Assembly (NCBI GenBank): GCA_037975125.1
Contig: CM075858.1
Span: 64,237,640 to 64,301,639, forward strand
Reading direction: 5' to 3'
Origin: Latrodectus hesperus
Taxonomy: Eukaryota; Arthropoda; Arachnida; Araneae; Theridiidae
Length of the DNA: 64,000 nucleotides
A program made the position numbers and the translations under genes. The notes beneath the pieces were generated by a model that saw nothing but the letters and a program-made list of their open reading frames with translations, had not been told where the DNA came from and searched no databases. Shown in pieces: positions 59,210-64,000 of the stretch; the stretch's first letter is position 1, and every line of letters starts with the position of its first letter.

Positions 59210-59830
59210 ATATTTGATTAATTAATTTAATATATACTACTGAACCAATGTTACGATATCTGTCATATTAGTTTATGCAGCAATTATTTATTGTAATGAA
59301 TAATTTTCTTCGTTTACATAGTGTTCATTTATTAATAAAGAACAAAGTTTTAATATTGAATAAAAAATAAATTGCATTTTAATCCTTAAATTTAAAAAAA
59401 TTAAGAAGTAAAAATATTCATGCAAGCTACGAGTAGATCTGTATGTCAAATAATCGTTACTTTTATTTATTTATTTTGTCTCCAAGAGTTACAAACTTTC
59501 TTTTCTGAATAAAAAATAGAATTATCCAAAATTAAAATAGTTTAGCTTTTCGTGGAAATCGGCTTGAAAGTTTCATTTTATTTAATTGATTAATCTAACC
59601 TAAATTGCTGAACTAATATGACGATATCTATTAAAATAAATTGTTTTCTTTGTTTATATTTTAGGAATTAATAATGTCACAGGACAGAATTTAATGAAAA
59701 AATAAATAGTATTTTAATCCTACATTGTTAAATAAAAATTATGCAAGTTATGAGCAATTCTAGGTGTCAAATAATGCTTTTCTAAGCTGAAAGCTTCAAA
59801 TCTTCTTTTCTGATCTAAAAGTAGAATTAC
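59210..59830. repeat. Old direct duplication, two copies of about 250-320 bp
   Basis: GAACCAATGTTACGATATCTG (about 59243) recurs as GAACTAATATGACGATATCTA (about 59611). ATTTTAATCCT, then ATGCAAGCTACGAG / ATGCAAGTTATGAG, TGTCAAATAAT, and TTCTTTTCTGA with TAGAATTA follow in the same order in both. The spacing shrinks from 367 to about 307 bp through deletions. Confidence 0.65.
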
Positions 59831-60089
59831 AAGAACTTGCTTACCCACAATTTTTCATTAAGGAGTTGGGAGATTTACAAAGGAAGAAACTAAAAAAAAA
59901 TATACAATAAGGTAAAAAAAAAAAAAAATACAAATTATATTCTCTAAAAAAACTAATTAAAGCTCATTGCTTTTTCTGCCAGTCACTTTTTTTTAATATG
60001 TTTGACAGAATAAGAATTTGGAATTATGAATTTTTGCGTTTATCCACAAAAGAAAAATTAAAAAAAAAAAAAATTCCGTCTCAACATTC

Positions 60090-60720
60090 AAGAAAAAATA
60101 ATGATGAAAAAAAGAAGACTATCGAAGAGAGGGGTGGTGAACGCTAAAAAAAAGCAAAACAGCTTTCATGCTTTATGATTTTTCTCATTACTTTATTGTT
60201 CCATGTCTGGCTGAACCTCCGGGGACAAAGGGATTAGAGAAGGAAGTGGTGGTTTTTGACATGTGATATAGACTTTTGTTTTAATACCACATTTTTTTCT
60301 TACCATCTACTGTGGCATTATATTTTTGGAACTGGCGTTTTTATTTCGACCGAATGGGCCTAGGATTAGGGATAATACCCAGACTGCCTTGTTTCCAGGA
60401 AGCCCTTGGGGGGCAATTATTTATTATACTTTTCTTGTTTCACTTCGCCAGAGCTTTTTCTACAAATCAGCCAAAGTGCTTTTTCCTAAGACGATGTATA
60501 CAGATTATTATATTTTTTTAGGAAATTCTTTTTTGTCCACTCCTCTGTGTGGGACTTAACTTCCTTAATTTAAAGATAAGCATTAATGTTTTCTCTTTAG
60601 TGAGAAACAAAGAAGTGGTAGTCAAGTAAGATATTCGGGAGAGATGTTATAAGGATTGTATCTTGCTCCGGAGTGCTTAGTGGGATTTATGTCCGTTATT
60701 AAGTTCCTTGACTTTCGTAT
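60090..60720. other. GC-richer single-copy island
   Basis: A complex segment with GGATTAGGGATAATACC near 60362 and a G run near 60410. Two overlapping plus-strand frames of about 70 codons have no domain. Possibly regulatory, on composition only. Confidence 0.3.
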
Positions 60721-61430
60721 CCTGTGATGTATTCAAATGAAATGACTTCATTTAATATCTATGTTCCCGAGGGTACATGTGTTATTATAACTGGAATATT
60801 AAGTTGTTCTTAGGCAAATATTAAAAATGTTTTTAGTATTCTTTAGGCACATAAGTTTTATTTTATATTCATATTATGAAAATTCCGAAACAAAATACCA
60901 AGAGCACTCCATATAATAATTTAATTAATTCTTGAAATTTTAAAAAAATATTTGTTTTTGTTGGTTATGGTATTTTTAAAAAAATAATTTCTGTTATTTA
61001 TTTTTCTACGTAATGAAGGAAATTTTGAAACAAAATTGCAATTAGTTTTTCATCATGTGTATTTGTTTTCACTAATTATATTTGTGTGAATTTTTGATTT
61101 TAAATAAAAATAGACATAAAACAGTGGCATTATATTATAAGAAATGAAAATTGTGGCATAAAATAGAAAGTGTTATAAACATATAAAATTGTCTCATATG
61201 AATAAATTGAATTAAAATAAATAGTTTCTATATGGGAACAATTCTAGAAGCTCACCATATTTGGCTGATTATATCAAGTTCTACAGAGTGAAATGTTATG
61301 GCTTCGATCAGATACTAATGAACAACAAATATGTTGAATGTTGCACTAAATATTCTAAATGTACAAATAGTGAAGTGGTTGCTTGAGAATTTTCTGGATT
61401 TCCTTCTTTGCAGCACATTATATATATATA

Positions 61431-61721
61431 CAGTATGTCCACTAAAATCCCTTGCCACTCTCTTAACTTCGGAACGGCTGCTACTATAATTATAAAAGTG
61501 GTGTCTAGGTATAGTAAAATAGCCTACTGATTGAAACAGACTACTGCTCCACCTGGTGGAAAACTGTGGAGTTAGCACTCTTATCTCGAAAACGGAACGA
61601 GATAGAGAGAAAAAGTGATTTACAAAATGTAGAGCATCCTCGATTTAGTACGAAATGATACCTTGTAAGCATTAATATGAAGAATACAACGGTTGAAACG
61701 CGCATTTGTTGTTTCGTGCTG
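61431..61721. repeat. Left terminal inverted repeat
   Basis: About 291 bp, matching the reverse complement of 63039-63335. It includes GCTCCACCTGGTGG, the counterpart of the CTCF-like site in the right repeat but with one base different. Confidence 0.95.
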
Positions 61722-61778
61722 TGATGTGACAAAACGATCTAAGAAAGAAAAAGAAACAAATAGTTATAACAATATACT

Positions 61779-62816
61779 TTATATAAGATGTTCAAACTTC
61801 TCACCGTCAGCTGCAATGGACATTTGGATCCTCGCTTGAAGATCACGTTGCACACGTTTGGGTATACAGCGTGACACGTTGGAACACGCGACCGTAATGT
61901 GTCGTTTAAGGTCCTGCAATTTTTGTATAGGGGTCGCATGCACCTGGTGTTTCAAGTATCCCCACAGGAAAAAGTCCTGTGGAGTCAGATCAGGAGAACG
62001 TGGAGGCCACTCTTCGAAACCATCATACCCTAGTATTTGGTTGCCAAATTCCTTGACGAGGTACTGGAGATGTCTTGTGAGCCGGCGCACCGTCATGTTG
62101 AAACCATAGATTTTTAAGATTAAACAACGGCAGGCTCTTCACAAAATCGGGTATTACCTTCTGTAGAAACTGTAAATATAGCGCACCCGTTAACGTGCCA
62201 TTGTAAAATATTGGATCTATCAGCTTGTTATTGTAAATTGCGCACCAAACGTTAATAGCATATCGCATTTCATGTCGAACGTTGACGAAACATTTAGGAA
62301 TTTCCAGCGCCCAGTAATGGGTGCTTTGCCTATTATACATGTCATTCCGTGAAAAGCATACCTCATCCGTCCACAATATATCTGCCAAGAATGTTGGCTG
62401 AACCTGTATCTGATTCATGACGAAGTTACACCATGCACAGCATCGCTCGGCACCCCCGTCCACTAAAACCTGTTCAGGCGTTGGTCGGTATGGATAAACA
62501 CTTGATTCGCTTAGGATTTTCCAAACCTGACTTGTGGAGAGACCACAGTGTTGACTGATTTCTCTTATGCTGCATTTCGGATATGCGAGGGCATATGCTA
62601 ATACCTCATCCGATTGAACTTGCAGTCTTATCTTAGCTGGTCTGCTAGATCGAGGTCAAATAGTAACGCAACCCTTAAACGTTTTACAACAGTTAGGATG
62701 GTTTGATGAGAAGGATGCGGGCCTGTAGGGAATCGTTGGTGGTAGAACCTTGCTGCTGATAGTGCCTTGTGTCGACATTCACGGTACGGTAAAACCATCT
62801 CCCAATACTCAGCCAT
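61779..62816 (-). pseudogene. Transposase with DUF4817-type N-terminus and DDE domain, frameshifted
   Basis: The enzyme would bind the terminal repeats and catalyse cut-and-paste at TA. I take the ATG at 62816, where the protein reads MAEYWEMVLPYRECRHKAL, like the DUF4817 helix-turn-helix region. RPSHQT-type HPSHQTILTVVKRLR follows at residues 35-49. A second helix-turn-helix (CSIREISQHCGLSTSQVWKI) follows at about residues 80-100. Then come LWTDEVCFSRND (first Asp near residue 150), WFQHDGAPAH (second, near 241) and WPPRSPDLTPQDFFLWG (third). The spacing of the last two is 38 or 39 residues, unlike the 34 of mariner proper. A frameshift plus a TGA near 62655-62670 and a second frameshift near 62070 break it. 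The total length of about 345 codons is normal for the superfamily. Confidence 0.9.
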
Positions 62817-63038
62817 GATCATGAGCATCAACATACTACAGGCCCAAGAAGATGTCTCTTTTATAGTTGTCTCATGTGAACAGGAGTGACGTTTCTTACG
62901 TATTTGCATACTGCATACAAATTGTTGGAATATTTTTAATACTTCCGTTCTTCCCATTTCAAAATAAAAGTGAAAAATGTAATCACGAAAACAATTTTTT
63001 GATTTTTCAAATATGCACACGTACGATGTGCCATGTAA

Positions 63039-64000
<962 letters not shown>

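Overview
This window is AT-rich eukaryotic nuclear DNA in which I find no host gene: no operons, no ribosome binding sites, no host exon series, no rRNA and no canonical tRNA gene. What I can recognise is mobile DNA, microsatellites over 100 bp long, old tandem repeats and scattered GC-richer single-copy islands. The best clue to the organism is the broken LINE at 57.26-57.77 kb. Its RNase H / C-terminal sequence resembles elements I associate with orb-weaver spider genomes. Together with the DUF4817-type mariner-like transposase and tRNA-derived SINEs, this suggests an arachnid, probably an araneoid spider. That is inference from memory of the families, not a search result.

Layout. 0-13 kb: AT-rich gene desert with GC-richer islands (2.3-3.0, 6.0-6.55, 9.6-9.93 kb), SINE relics and a Tigger/pogo-like non-autonomous element (7.15-7.88 kb). 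13.96-14.57 kb: tandem array of about 167 bp units. 15.9-16.5 kb: Tc1 transposase relic, followed by a TA microsatellite and a SINE. 18.8-20.2 kb: diverged duplication and a candidate regulatory island. 22.4-23.7 kb: TA and CA/TA microsatellites around an LTR-like fragment. 28.7-29.7 kb: two truncated mariner copies in opposite orientation between two TA microsatellites. 31.8-33.2 kb: two diverged tandem repeats. 34.8-37.6 kb: two SINEs with target-site duplications, three perfect hairpins and an island. 42.4-43.0 kb: TA microsatellite, SINE and CA microsatellite in direct succession. 44.9-45.2 kb: foldback element and SINE relic. 48.9-49.2 kb: solo LTR. 51.35-51.5 kb: short polyadenylated retro-insertion with a target-site duplication. 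57.3-57.8 kb: LINE 3' end. 59.2-59.8 kb: local duplication. 61.43-63.34 kb: structurally complete mariner-like transposon with about 290 bp terminal inverted repeats and a frameshifted transposase.

How the parts relate. All protein-level signal belongs to transposons and every copy is broken. The SINEs and the LINE share AAC-type 3' tails, which suggests LINE-driven mobilisation. TA-targeting transposons and SINEs repeatedly abut TA microsatellites. CTCF-like motifs occur in a transposon end, beside an LTR-like fragment, in a solo LTR and in one single-copy island. The islands are plausible conserved regulatory elements of a gene desert, but only cross-species alignment can show this.
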